NCBI GenBank assembly: GCA_029856685.1
Contig: JAHKKZ010000003.1
Span: 1-49,844, forward strand
Direction: 5' to 3'
Source: Candidatus Njordarchaeota archaeon
GTDB taxonomy: Archaea > Asgardarchaeota > Njordarchaeia > Njordarchaeales > Panguiarchaeaceae
DNA: 49,844 nucleotides
The translations under genes and the position numbers were made by a program. The notes beneath the pieces are model-generated. The model was not told where the DNA came from and searched no databases. It saw only the letters and a program-made list of their open reading frames with translations. Positions 28,845 to 39,339 of this stretch are shown here, in pieces (position 1 is the first letter of the stretch; every line of letters begins with the position of its first letter).

Positions 28845-30563
28845 CTATTCGATAGCAGATCTAAGTTCTTTGGCTATATCTCTTGTGTAAGTAAGGATAA
28901 TAACATTTTTTCCTAATCTTCTAATCCTAACAAGCTCATTCGAGAAAGACATGTTTGTTGATGCTTTTTTATCGAGTAGTTTGTTAATAATTTCTGGGTT
29001 AACGTTATAGCTTAATAGCAAACTCCGCACCTTTGAGCAATCTCCTAGAGCCTCAAGATTGAACATGACACGAAAATCATCAAGTAGCTTATACGCTCTC
29101 TCTTCGAGATCCTGAACAATATAGCGAGGAACCCTCTTTAGTTTCTCTATAAACGCATTTATCTTATCAAGAGTAAGATTCACGTTGCTCTCTATTTCCT
29201 CCAGCTCATGTTTTAGTATCTCTCTTATCCTCTCAATCTTATCTAATACCTTCCTCTCGACATACCTATATAGCTCTGCTACTACTAGGTCGCCTCTCCC
29301 CAACTCGCCATGAGCCAATCTTTCTAGTTCCTTCAAGTAGCTTGGAGTATCATTTTTTCCATAAATTCCTATAGCGATCCTTTCTAATTCCTTCGGACCA
29401 ACACCAAGAATTATAGATGCTAATGCCAGAGCTTTAAGCCAAACACCCGGCGTATCAAAAGACCCTATTTTCGTTTCCTTAAGCCACTTAACAAATTTTT
29501 TAAAAAACTCCCAAGGATTATGATATCGGCTTTTCACTAATGGTTTTAGCTCAGTTCTATGTGCAAAAACATATGGTATCGCCCAGAGAAGGTCTTCTAT
29601 ATCAACTGCTTTTCTCCCCCTCAGCCATGCCCTTGCTCGAGCATAAGCAAAAAGCGCTATTGAAGCTCTCTCGTCAGGAGGTTCTTGAATCTTACTGCAA
29701 GGCTCATTAGCATATTCACATTCCGTACATGGAAGCCTCATATATCCTGGCATAAGGTCTAATCTACCAAACTTACATATACGGAGGGATGAAAGTATCA
29801 TTATCCCCAAGAGTTTTATATGTTCGGGTATAGCTATAGACATTACATCATTCCATACACATTCCAGTTCTTCGAAAGACATAATTTTGGGCATGGTTTC
29901 GACAATAGCAAGTTTACCAGATGTTTCTTTCTCACTTTCTAAGAGTCTATCAATTATATTCTTCGATTCCTCTAAGCCTGGAAGTCCTATATAGCAAGAC
30001 CCCCAGAACCTAGATTTTAAGGCCCGATCGATTTCTCCTCGGAATGGATTCATGTCAGCGAAGCATATGTAATCGGGAGTCTCAAAACGCATACCCCCAT
30101 ATTCAATATATCCTTCCTCCAACAGACTTAGAAGAGCATCTTGAACACTCTTAGAAAAGCGATTTATCTCATTGATAAACTTTACTCTTGCTTTTACTAT
30201 GGGACGTACTATGATTTCCTCCTTACCAGTAGTCAGCAATTTAACAAGATTCGTACTAACCAAAACTTTTTGGAGAGTCTTCTCAGGAGCCCCTATCACA
30301 ATTCCTAAAATGTCCTTCTGCCCCATTGAAAGCGCTCGGCTTATGAGTCTTACAAGAGTTGACTTTCCCGCCCCCGGATATCCAACTAATAGGACTTTGT
30401 TATTACGTATTAAGAGAGACGCGATAATAAATTCTTTGAGTGAACGATCCTGCGTAAACCATCTCTCGAAGAGTTCCTTATACAAAATTGCTATTTTGTC
30501 ACGATATTTCTCAATCTCCTCAGAATTTTCCTCCAATGCTACTCCCCAAGGGCATCCATGCAT
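28845..30563 (-). CDS. MoxR-type AAA+ ATPase with Cys4 element
   Basis: VGYPGAGKSTLVRLISRAL, FINEINRFSKSVQDALLSLLEEGYIEYGG, FADMNPFRGEIDRALKSRFWG; Cys cluster ICKFGRLDLMPGYMRLPCTECEYANEPC. Confidence 0.85.
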   Translation of the reverse strand: MHGCPWGVALEENSEEIEKYRDKIAILYKELFERWFTQDRSLKEFIIASLLIRNNKVLLVGYPGAGKSTLVRLISRALSMGQKDILGIVIGAPEKTLQKVLVSTNLVKLLTTGKEEIIVRPIVKARVKFINEINRFSKSVQDALLSLLEEGYIEYGGMRFETPDYICFADMNPFRGEIDRALKSRFWGSCYIGLPGLEESKNIIDRLLESEKETSGKLAIVETMPKIMSFEELECVWNDVMSIAIPEHIKLLGIMILSSLRICKFGRLDLMPGYMRLPCTECEYANEPCSKIQEPPDERASIALFAYARARAWLRGRKAVDIEDLLWAIPYVFAHRTELKPLVKSRYHNPWEFFKKFVKWLKETKIGSFDTPGVWLKALALASIILGVGPKELERIAIGIYGKNDTPSYLKELERLAHGELGRGDLVVAELYRYVERKVLDKIERIREILKHELEEIESNVNLTLDKINAFIEKLKRVPRYIVQDLEERAYKLLDDFRVMFNLEALGDCSKVRSLLLSYNVNPEIINKLLDKKASTNMSFSNELVRIRRLGKNVIILTYTRDIAKELRSAIE

Positions 30564-32167
30564 AGTCTAGACATTTTGTTAACAACAATGTTTACTTCCT
30601 CCTCCTCAGTAGCATCAGGTGATACATATATTATTGGGACGTTAAGAAGATTTAGTGTGGTTTCGGCTTTTTTCCACAGCTCGTGTGTAATTGCAAAGAT
30701 TACTAAAAAAACTCTTTCTCTTAGACCCATCAGATTATTTATTACTTCTGGGAACGCAATATCATATATTGCAGTATCCGTTATTATCGCTACTAACGCT
30801 TTCTCAAATAACACATTGAGGTGCTTTTCAATAAGCTCAAATACGTGTCGAATATTTGTTCCCCCTTCAGAGTCCAATCTCAGCAATAGTTCTTCAATAA
30901 TATCATAATCGAACGTTGGGGGGGATCCCTCCCATGCACCTGAAGAAAAAGTTGAGATTCCGACAGACATATGAAATTTCTTCGCAATTTCAACAAGAGC
31001 AACACCAAGATCTATGGCACGCTCAATAGCATTTCCGTCCATGGATCCACTAGTGTCTATGCAAAGTTCTATATGACGTAGAGTTCCCCTTCCAAAGATC
31101 CTTTCACCACCCCTCTCATAGACGTCGCGTAGAGTTGATATCTCGGGTATCACATAACCAAATGTATCAGCCGATATTTCAATATTTAGCTTTTCTTCGT
31201 CGTCTCCAAGAAACCACTCACTAAATCCATATTTCGTCGCCCTAGGCTCTATGCTTATTATTTTCTCCTCGATTATCGAAAGTAACTTCTTTATACGAGC
31301 CCTCCTAGCAGCAGCTAAGTACCGTCTCTTATCAAGCAATTTCTGAATTAAAACTTTATTCTCAGAGAAAGCTGGTTGCTTACCTTTTCCGCCGAGTTTA
31401 GCATCCAATTTTTTAGCAATTGTTTTTGCAAAGTTATAGTCTATCTCACCTAATAATTCCAACTCACGGGGATTCAAACATATCTTACCGCTACGATCTA
31501 TGATTTCATCGGCTGATATCGGAAGAATATATCTCCTTAAGTTTCTTTCATGGAACGACCATGGACTCAGAGAGCCCATCTCAGATAGAAGTTCCTTAAA
31601 GAAGATTTTGGCCTTGGCGTAGAGTGGGATTCTCAGGGAGACTATCCTGATAAGACGCTTAGTTCTTTCCGAAATTTGTCTCCCGAGCAGACCCTCATAG
31701 AACTCCATTAGAATCCTTCCTAGTGGGCTGTAGAAAGCTTTTTTCTGCTTAACGATCTTACTTATAGAATCCCTTACTATAGGTCTTATGCTCTTATGAT
31801 TTGAGAATTGAGTAAATATTGAGAACAAACACATTAAGGAGACAAAAAACCCATGTATTTTCTTATCGACATTTCCTAGGATTTTTCTAGAAGCTGCTAG
31901 CATTATGAGTCTATTAAGCTCAGTTGCTGGAAGAATAGCATGATACCCAAGACCAAGCAATAGGAGATAGCGATCGAAGTCGTATAAAGTGTCTCCTTCT
32001 GGATATTCAGATAGTATTATTGTGCCCCATGAATTATACCATGCTGACTTTGGCGAATCTATGCGTATGGTAAAGCCAGGAAAAAGATCGTATTCTCTAG
32101 AAACCGTTAGGACAAGATTCCTTAGTTCGAAACATCTTATTTCGTCAAGGCTATATTCTTCCTTCAT
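30539..32167 (-). CDS. von Willebrand factor A domain (CoxE-like) protein
   Basis: MIDAS motif ELCIDTSGSMDGNAIERA, SEGGTNIRHVFELI, VAIITDTAIYD; overlaps the moxR gene. Confidence 0.82.
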   Translation of the reverse strand: MKEEYSLDEIRCFELRNLVLTVSREYDLFPGFTIRIDSPKSAWYNSWGTIILSEYPEGDTLYDFDRYLLLLGLGYHAILPATELNRLIMLAASRKILGNVDKKIHGFFVSLMCLFSIFTQFSNHKSIRPIVRDSISKIVKQKKAFYSPLGRILMEFYEGLLGRQISERTKRLIRIVSLRIPLYAKAKIFFKELLSEMGSLSPWSFHERNLRRYILPISADEIIDRSGKICLNPRELELLGEIDYNFAKTIAKKLDAKLGGKGKQPAFSENKVLIQKLLDKRRYLAAARRARIKKLLSIIEEKIISIEPRATKYGFSEWFLGDDEEKLNIEISADTFGYVIPEISTLRDVYERGGERIFGRGTLRHIELCIDTSGSMDGNAIERAIDLGVALVEIAKKFHMSVGISTFSSGAWEGSPPTFDYDIIEELLLRLDSEGGTNIRHVFELIEKHLNVLFEKALVAIITDTAIYDIAFPEVINNLMGLRERVFLVIFAITHELWKKAETTLNLLNVPIIYVSPDATEEEEVNIVVNKMSRLCMDALGE

Positions 32168-32188
32168 GGCTTCAAAGCCTATTATTAC

Positions 32189-33346
32189 TTATTCCGCAGA
32201 TTCACTTGGTATGGGGATGTTACCAACACCAACAGTATTTCCTATTCCTAGGATAACTACCTTACCGCCCTCTGGCACCTCCTCGACTATTATTTTTTTA
32301 ACAATATCGCATGCTTTGTTTACAGCTTGAAGTAACGTCTCGTTAAGAGGTGTTAAGGCTTCAACATAGTTCTCCTTTATAACAATAGCGAATAAAGGAA
32401 TTTTATATTTAGATGACCAAGACTCAATTCTATATTTCTCCGGGCCCGGATCGCCAATCGCGGCTCCGTAACCCACGTCTACCCGACCGGACCTTTCCGA
32501 TTCTAGGCGAAGAGCAGCATCAACAGTTATTATCGCATTCACACCACCTCCTATCTTCTCAAGAAGTTTTTCTAGAAAGCGACCTGGATATCCTACTTCG
32601 CTACCGGGCCCCCTAGCCTTGACCGCCAATACGTAGCGACCATAAATCTCAGAAGAGCTAAAAACAACTTGTAGCTCCTCATCCGTATCGACCTCAGTAC
32701 CAAAGAAGTTGAGCGCTACGAGGGCACCTACACTATCCCCTATGGGAACGCCCTCTATAAATCCTTTGAGAGCATCAAAATAGCTTAGGCAGAGCTCTCG
32801 GAGAAACGGAACAAGCAACTTCAATTGAAGTAGATAATAGATATTTTTCGTCCGGTACCCTATCTCATATATATGGGATGTTATTTTCCAGAGATATCTT
32901 ATCGCCGCAGCGGCTTCTAAAGCGCTTTCCAGATCTCTTTGGACATATTCTGGAGCGTCAGGTATTATGTGTCGTGCTACATTCCTCAACCTGCTACGCC
33001 TAACATCGAGTATGTGCTCTAGCCGTTGCAAAACACCAGTTGGATCTAATGTCACGGGTGCAATAACAAAACTATTTATAATCTCATCAATCCACCTTAG
33101 GATCCGTGCGAAGTCATCTGATTTCTTCAGATTTTTTGCGATCACATCCACGTTCGTTGCAACTTCTGGTAGTATGTCCTGTCGATGCATCAAGATTAGA
33201 CGCATAAACATTCTCTTCGAAAGCTTCTCATACAGCGTGATCTCATTAATAAATGACCTTAGGCTCCAAACAATGAATTGTACCTGTATTTCGTTGATTA
33301 GAAATATGAATAATAGGAATATTATGAGCGATATCAAATAGTCCAT
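32189..33346 (-). CDS. DUF1512-like membrane-anchored protein
   Basis: N-terminal TM; VRKxx...EVGYPGRFLEKLLEK...ITVDAALRLESERSGRVDVGYGAAIGDPGPEKYRIE. Confidence 0.7.
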   Translation of the reverse strand: MDYLISLIIFLLFIFLINEIQVQFIVWSLRSFINEITLYEKLSKRMFMRLILMHRQDILPEVATNVDVIAKNLKKSDDFARILRWIDEIINSFVIAPVTLDPTGVLQRLEHILDVRRSRLRNVARHIIPDAPEYVQRDLESALEAAAAIRYLWKITSHIYEIGYRTKNIYYLLQLKLLVPFLRELCLSYFDALKGFIEGVPIGDSVGALVALNFFGTEVDTDEELQVVFSSSEIYGRYVLAVKARGPGSEVGYPGRFLEKLLEKIGGGVNAIITVDAALRLESERSGRVDVGYGAAIGDPGPEKYRIESWSSKYKIPLFAIVIKENYVEALTPLNETLLQAVNKACDIVKKIIVEEVPEGGKVVILGIGNTVGVGNIPIPSESAE

Positions 33347-33457
33347 GCTCAATTGCACGAACACCCGCACAACACCAAAAATCCTCTTTCTCAAATTAAG
33401 GACACAAATAACTTAATTTTATTTATTCGAGTATCAAAAAGGTATTTGGGGGTATCA

Positions 33458-34507
33458 ATGGGAGTTAAATTCGGACCCCTATTCAGGGAAAAAGGAGTCA
33501 CAGGCCAGATAGTTGAGAACCTAACCATCTTAGAAGGAAAGATCATTGCTATAGATGCATTAGTGACGCTATATGAGATGCTTTCGATTATCAGAGACCG
33601 ACAGGGAAAACCATTGAGAGATTCCCGTGGAAGGATAACATCACATCTAGTTGGGTTATTCAATAGGACATGCCGCATGTTAGCCTTAGGTATAAAACCT
33701 GTTTATGTCTTTGATGGTCCACCTCATCCACTTAAGCTGAGGACTATACAGGAACGCCATATAAGAAGAGAGGAAGCAGAACAAAAATATATCGAAGCCT
33801 TAGCTCGTGGAGACTTTGAAGAAGCGAAGAAGTACGCAAAACAGGCTGCGCGAGTCGAAGATTATATGGTAAGCACAGCTAAGACATTACTAGAGTATCT
33901 CGGTGTCCCAATAATTCAAGCTCCACATGATGGAGAAGCACAGGCAGCTTTTATTGTTAGGAAAGGAGATGCATACTCTGTGAGCTCACCAGATTACGAT
34001 TCGTTTCTCTATGGATCCCCTCGGGTTATAAGAGGACTCAGGATCACCAAGGGGGGAGGAAGAAGGGGCGAGGAGGAGATAAAGGAGTATACCCTAGATG
34101 AGGTACTTACCAAGTTAGAACTCACATATGAGCAACTAATCGATCTAGCAATACTTATAGGCACGGACTTCAATCCAGAAGGTTTCCCGGGAATAGGGCC
34201 TAAACGTGCATACGAATACATAAAGAAGTACGGTAATCTGGAGAGAATTGTTAAGTTGGGTTTAGTTAGATGGCGCTATCCATTCGAAGTGGATGAAATC
34301 CGAGCGATCTTCCTTAACCCACCAGTAACAACTAATTATAAGATAGAGTTCAAGGAGCCTCAGCGAGAAAAAATCATAGAGTTTCTTGTGGAAGAGCATG
34401 ATTTTAATCCAGAGCGTGTTAGCAATGAATTAGAGCCCGTCTTTAAACGATTGGAACGCGAAGAGAAGGCTGGGCGCCAGGCTAGTCTATTTGATTTCTT
34501 CAGATAG
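33458..34507 (+). CDS. fen: flap endonuclease 1
   Basis: MGVKFGPLF, IDALVTLYEMLS, YVFDGPPHPLK, DGEAQAAFIVRKGDAYSVSSPDYDSFLYG; C-terminal PIP box QASLFDFF. Confidence 0.96.
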   Translation: MGVKFGPLFREKGVTGQIVENLTILEGKIIAIDALVTLYEMLSIIRDRQGKPLRDSRGRITSHLVGLFNRTCRMLALGIKPVYVFDGPPHPLKLRTIQERHIRREEAEQKYIEALARGDFEEAKKYAKQAARVEDYMVSTAKTLLEYLGVPIIQAPHDGEAQAAFIVRKGDAYSVSSPDYDSFLYGSPRVIRGLRITKGGGRRGEEEIKEYTLDEVLTKLELTYEQLIDLAILIGTDFNPEGFPGIGPKRAYEYIKKYGNLERIVKLGLVRWRYPFEVDEIRAIFLNPPVTTNYKIEFKEPQREKIIEFLVEEHDFNPERVSNELEPVFKRLEREEKAGRQASLFDFFR

Positions 34508-34517
34508 ATCTAAATAC

Positions 34518-34883
34518 CTATTCGGCATAGATCCTACTATTCTTTGTCGCCAATTTGTCGAAAAAGTTTTTTAGCATTTTTTCTATATCTATCCTCAGTA
34601 GGGTAGCTAGGATCACTATCTCTAACAACGCTCCTTCCAAATATTGATAAATCATATGAACATCCAGATTTGCCTCTACTAGGAGTTCCTCCGCCAAACG
34701 TTTCGCATCTTTCAGAAGGTCACTTATATCAGGATCTTTCTCAAGTATCAATTTTTTAATAACTCTTTGAAGTTCACCTAATCTCACTAGCATGCACCAA
34801 TAGGCTTCAGAGCTGAGCAATAAAAAAGAAAAGTCATATATGGCCTCTATCCCAAGATACTCCCAGACATGTATCATTGTCAT
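34518..34883 (-). CDS. hypothetical protein
   Basis: 121-aa ORF overlapping the stop of the EndA-like gene. Confidence 0.45.
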   Translation of the reverse strand: MTMIHVWEYLGIEAIYDFSFLLLSSEAYWCMLVRLGELQRVIKKLILEKDPDISDLLKDAKRLAEELLVEANLDVHMIYQYLEGALLEIVILATLLRIDIEKMLKNFFDKLATKNSRIYAE

Positions 34884-35434
34884 ACAATCTTTAGTCTGCG
34901 CAGCTTCAGACTCACTTTAAACCTTAATGTGCTTTCAATGTTATAGTAAACTATGTTTCCATCTTGATCTATTATTGCTAGAACTAATATTTTTCCTCGA
35001 TTTCTTGCCTTCTCAAGCGCGTTATAAAGTATCTGAACCGCAACACTTTTTTCTGAGGGAAGTATCATCACATAGTATTTAGACTCGGACATGAGAGGGT
35101 CCGATCCCCGCCCGAAGACCTCAAAGCTTATAGGATACTCATCTAGTACTCTAACTATGAATCTCCTTTCTCGCAGATCCAGATATACCGAAAATTTTAA
35201 TGGGAAAAGAGGGTCACTCTCAGAATACCTATATATTATGTCCTCAACAGTCATAGTTGGTTGCAGGCAAACCTTGTTTTTAAGGATCAAATACGCAATT
35301 TCGATGGGACTTAGAACTATATGTTCTCCTTCTATATAGCCAAAACCTTCCGCTATGAGGATACGCCAATTCAGATTCTCCTTTTTATGCATTAGGAATC
35401 TATCATCCTGTAATCTCACAACAAACCTTGGCAA
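34880..35434 (-). CDS. tRNA-splicing endonuclease EndA-like subunit, probably non-catalytic
   Basis: PLKFSVYLDLRERRFIVRVLDEYPISFEVFGRGSDPLMSESKYYVMILP...RGKILVLAIIDQDGNIVYYN aligns by eye with EndA, but catalytic Tyr is Phe and catalytic His is missing. Confidence 0.75.
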   Translation of the reverse strand: MPRFVVRLQDDRFLMHKKENLNWRILIAEGFGYIEGEHIVLSPIEIAYLILKNKVCLQPTMTVEDIIYRYSESDPLFPLKFSVYLDLRERRFIVRVLDEYPISFEVFGRGSDPLMSESKYYVMILPSEKSVAVQILYNALEKARNRGKILVLAIIDQDGNIVYYNIESTLRFKVSLKLRRLKIV

Positions 35435-35440
35435 TGAATG

Positions 35441-36043
35441 TCACTCCCCACAACTTATCCTATCCCTAACCATCTTCCATATGTCCTCGCCGACCGCCTC
35501 AGGATCTCTATCCGCATTGATGACCTCAATTTGTCCATCGAAATTTTTCAATATTTCTGGTATTCTCAGATATATTTCTCTCACACGTTCTAAAAACTCT
35601 CTGGTTTCGAAAGTATCTTTTTTCTTTAGCCTACCTAGTGCTGTTACAGGATCTATATCGAGTATTATTATTATGTCTGGTTGTGGAAGGTTTTTATGAT
35701 CGTTCAGAATCCTATCTATAGGTATCCCCTGAGCACCTTGATAAGCTATTGTTGATATATAATATCTATCTAAAATCACTATATACCCCCACCTAAGTAA
35801 ACTTTGTATATTTTTTGCGTTTAACATACGGTCTTTAACGAATAGCTCATAGAGCTCTTCAGCTGTATAATTTCCTTCTCTAAGTTTTTCTCTGATTTTC
35901 CTACCATAAACACTTCCCGTCGGCTCTGCAAGTAAAGCTACTCTGTAGCCTCTTCGGATTAATTTCTTAAAAAGCATCTTCGCCTGCGTGGTTTTTCCAC
36001 TTCCGTCGATACCCTCTATCACTATGAATAGACACAATCTCAC
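35441..36043 (-). CDS. tmk: thymidylate kinase
   Basis: FIVIEGIDGSGKTTQAKML, EPTGSVYGRKIR, VILDRYYISTIAYQG. Confidence 0.95.
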   Translation of the reverse strand: MRLCLFIVIEGIDGSGKTTQAKMLFKKLIRRGYRVALLAEPTGSVYGRKIREKLREGNYTAEELYELFVKDRMLNAKNIQSLLRWGYIVILDRYYISTIAYQGAQGIPIDRILNDHKNLPQPDIIIILDIDPVTALGRLKKKDTFETREFLERVREIYLRIPEILKNFDGQIEVINADRDPEAVGEDIWKMVRDRISCGE

Positions 36044-36123
36044 ACACCTGCTCTGAAATTACTAAAAAGCGTTCAAAGTAATCTTGTTAAATTGACGGGC
36101 GTTGACTCTAGTGAGTGATTCTA

Positions 36124-37329
36124 ATGGTGGAATACCTAGACGAAACAACAAAATTTGATGGAATTTATCTTAGAAGAATAAGAGAGGGGGGAACACTTTA
36201 CTGGATACCAGATCCACAACACTATGCAAAACCAGGTTACTATCTCCCATTTGAGCTACCATTATTTTATAATCCCATGATGGAGATCAATAGGGATCTA
36301 TCAATAATAGCTCTCGCAACATTCCTAAGAGTGTCTGATAAGGAGCCAGAAGAAATTACATATATAGAACTGCTTGCTGGGACAGGGATACGAGGTTTCA
36401 GAGCGCTAAATGAAGTTGGATTGCTTAATGTTATTATGAACGACATCAACTCCAAGTGCGTGAAATTTATGCATTTCAATGCAAAATGTTTTTCCCCAGA
36501 GATACAAAGCCATGCGACGATACTAAACTATGAGGCTAATCACCTACTCAGCTCAATTAGGCTCTGGAAAAAACCAATAGACGCCATAGACATAGATCCC
36601 TTCGGGACACCCACACCATTCATAGACTCCGCGGTAAGAATACTTAGGAGAAAAACAGGCCTATTACTAATAACAGCAACAGATACCTCGGCTCTCATAG
36701 GAAAATTCCCTCAGTCAGCCCGTAGGAAATACGGAGTCTACACAAAAATCACACCTTTTGGCGGAGAAATAGCCATCCGTACATTGATCCATTATGCTCT
36801 TAATACAGCCACAAAATACGGAATAGCACTCAAACCGCTATTTGGATTCTTCTTAACGCACTTCATAAAAATCGCACTTATCACAATTCCAGGAAGAAGA
36901 GTCGCAGATAAGTTTCTTTGGGATAGATCAGGCTGGATTGCCATCGAAGATGACAAAATACACATACTCAGAAAACCAAAAAACACACCCAAAGGTGACC
37001 TCATAGGCCCAATATGGCTAGGACCCATATACGATGAAGAATTCGTAAATGAGGCCCTAAACATAACAAACAAGCTACCCATAAATAAAAAATCGAAAAC
37101 AAAAATTGAGACATGGCTCAAAGCAGAACTTAAAACAGCTCTTATCCCCTTCTACTACAATATAGAACTAATAGCATCAAAACTCCGAAGAACAACACCA
37201 CGAATCAAAGACGTCATAAACGAACTACAGAAACAGGGCTACATAGCAGAAAGAACACACTTCCATCCAAAAGCTATAAAAACAAATGCCCCTCTCGAAA
37301 TCATACAGAAAATTATTAAAAAACTCTAA
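36124..37329 (+). CDS. trm1: tRNA (guanine(26)-N(2))-dimethyltransferase
   Basis: FYNPMMEINRDLSI, ELLAGTGIRGFRAL, DIDPFGTPTPFIDSA, TATDTSAL. Confidence 0.94.
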   Translation: MVEYLDETTKFDGIYLRRIREGGTLYWIPDPQHYAKPGYYLPFELPLFYNPMMEINRDLSIIALATFLRVSDKEPEEITYIELLAGTGIRGFRALNEVGLLNVIMNDINSKCVKFMHFNAKCFSPEIQSHATILNYEANHLLSSIRLWKKPIDAIDIDPFGTPTPFIDSAVRILRRKTGLLLITATDTSALIGKFPQSARRKYGVYTKITPFGGEIAIRTLIHYALNTATKYGIALKPLFGFFLTHFIKIALITIPGRRVADKFLWDRSGWIAIEDDKIHILRKPKNTPKGDLIGPIWLGPIYDEEFVNEALNITNKLPINKKSKTKIETWLKAELKTALIPFYYNIELIASKLRRTTPRIKDVINELQKQGYIAERTHFHPKAIKTNAPLEIIQKIIKKL

Positions 37330-37402
37330 CAGAAAAGCTCAGCTTGCCCATCGGCGCTCATGATTTTTCGCACAAGGCTGAATTCATCATCGCGTATAAC
37401 TA

Positions 37403-37651
37403 CTAGTCAAAAACCTGGATCATCAGAATGGTTGACCCACGCAGAAGAACTGTTCCCCATTTACGTACAATTTCTCCTTTTTCATTAACTTCTTTCGTAT
37501 CCACAAGCATTATGTTCATTACCTCATCCGTCGACATTACTACGCCATCCAGTATCGTACCATCTTTAAGCCACACTTTTATGCGTTTGTTTACTGAACG
37601 CCTAAGAGTCGCTAGGGGTAAATTCGAGGATGACATTGAGAAGCCCCCCAA
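37403..37651 (-). CDS. Sm-like (LSm) archaeal protein
   Basis: LATLRRSVNKRIKVWLKDGTILDGVVMSTDEVMNIMLVDTKEV...GTVLLRGSTILMI. Confidence 0.9.
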   Translation of the reverse strand: MGGFSMSSSNLPLATLRRSVNKRIKVWLKDGTILDGVVMSTDEVMNIMLVDTKEVNEKGEIVRKWGTVLLRGSTILMIQVFD

Positions 37652-37661
37652 GGAGTAGTAT

Positions 37662-38012
37662 TTAGCCGAATAATGCTGCCAAGCCTGCTAGCGCTTCCTC
37701 TTCCTTCTTTTCCTTCTTCTTTTCTTCCTTCTTCTCTTCTTTCTTCTCTTCTTCAGCAGGTGGCGCTGCTGTTGTGGCGGGTGCCGGAGCTGCAGCCACT
37801 ACTGGTGCTCGTTTTGCTTGCTCTATTATCTCATTGAGATTCACTTTACTTACAGCGCTCACAATTGCTTTTATGTATCCCTCTTCATAATCTGTTATGC
37901 CTGCCGCCTGAAGGATATTCTTGATATTCTCCTCATTTATCTCTTTTCCCGCGTAGTGTAGTAGCATGACGGCATGCAGATATACCATCCCAGATGTCAT
38001 GTCGATCCCCAT
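37662..38012 (-). CDS. rpl12: ribosomal protein L12 (P1)
   Basis: [29 protein letters not shown]...KVNLNEII...acidic tail [13 protein letters not shown]. Confidence 0.94.
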   Translation of the reverse strand: MGIDMTSGMVYLHAVMLLHYAGKEINEENIKNILQAAGITDYEEGYIKAIVSAVSKVNLNEIIEQAKRAPVVAAAPAPATTAAPPAEEEKKEEKKEEKKKEKKEEEALAGLAALFG

Positions 38013-38217
38013 TACTAATGTTAATCTCAGTTAAATTCAGCAACAATTATATGTTTATTTGACTTTATAAAAATACCACAATACTAAACTTAGGAAAGAA
38101 GAAAATTCCTTCTAAATCTTACATTAACAAGCGGTGGTATTTTCTTTGAAAATTCCCGCCTCTGGCTCCTAGTATTTCCACATCAAATCTATGAGGATAT
38201 TACCCTTATAATATCAG

Positions 38218-39273
38218 GTGTTAATTATTTCTTTGGGCTTCCCATTTCACGCTGAAATGGAGAGAATTATGTCGGTAGATGAGATAAAGCTTTTTCGATG
38301 TGAGAGTATCGAGGGGGTCATTGATTATGTCAAATCTTCAGAAATAGATGAAAAAGCAAGACATCAGATACTTCTATTCGTGGACGAACTCAGGATGAAG
38401 GGATTTAGCCCATTCCGTATAATGGCATATGCTTTCACACTAGTTGAATTAGCAGATATAGTGAAGAAAGATTTTGCTGAGCTCACAGCAGTAGATTTCA
38501 GATACTATGTAAGCTATCTACTCAACAAAAAGCATAATAAGCATAGCACAATTCGGGAGAAGATGATGAGAATCAGAGTATTTATGAGGTGGCTTCTTGA
38601 TTTGCCGCCTAGAACTACTCCAGAGCCCATGCGCTGGTTCTTTACGATAAACCCAAAATCGACAAAGGGAGAAAGAAAACTCGAAATACTTGAAAAAATA
38701 ATTAGCTATAAAGAATATGTAAAGCTTCTACAAGCAGCCAGCAATCCAAGAGACAAAGCATTGCTTCAGTTTATGTATGAGAGTGGAGCGAGGATCCTTG
38801 AGATACTTAAGGTTCGCATAAAGGATCTGCACCTAGATGAGAACTATGCTGTGGTAGGTGGAGGAAAAAGACTAGTTCCTCTCGCAAACAAGGAATTTAT
38901 CGAGGAGTGGCTCAGAATACATCCACTAAAAAGCGAACCAGAGGCATACCTATTCTGCAACTTAAGAGCCCCAAAAAAGCCTCTCAGTTATCCCGCGGTT
39001 AGAAAGCTTCTAAGAAGAATATCAAGAAAAGCTGGGCTTAGCCGAAGAATAACAGCCCATATGTTTCGGCACTCACGAGCGACGCTTCTAGCTAAGCTAG
39101 GGGTTAGCCCATACACGATGAACCAGGTGATGGGATGGAGCACATCTACGAGAATGTGGCAGGTATATCTACATATTACACAAAAAGATGCAATACAGGA
39201 GGTACTTAAGAAATATGATGAACAAGTAGCAAAACTGAGTTATAACTCTAAACCGGCTCGTATGTCTCCATGA
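38218..39273 (+). CDS. tyrosine recombinase (XerA-like)
   Basis: LQFMYESGARILEILKVRIKDL, ITAHMFRHSRATLLAKLG, WQVYLHITQ: R-H-x-x-R-Y motifs. Confidence 0.88.
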   Translation: MLIISLGFPFHAEMERIMSVDEIKLFRCESIEGVIDYVKSSEIDEKARHQILLFVDELRMKGFSPFRIMAYAFTLVELADIVKKDFAELTAVDFRYYVSYLLNKKHNKHSTIREKMMRIRVFMRWLLDLPPRTTPEPMRWFFTINPKSTKGERKLEILEKIISYKEYVKLLQAASNPRDKALLQFMYESGARILEILKVRIKDLHLDENYAVVGGGKRLVPLANKEFIEEWLRIHPLKSEPEAYLFCNLRAPKKPLSYPAVRKLLRRISRKAGLSRRITAHMFRHSRATLLAKLGVSPYTMNQVMGWSTSTRMWQVYLHITQKDAIQEVLKKYDEQVAKLSYNSKPARMSP

Positions 39274-39339
39274 ATTTTTAAAAGGTCTGATTGTTATCTG
39301 ATAAATAACTGGTATAATTCCTTAAGCCTTTTCAATCAA

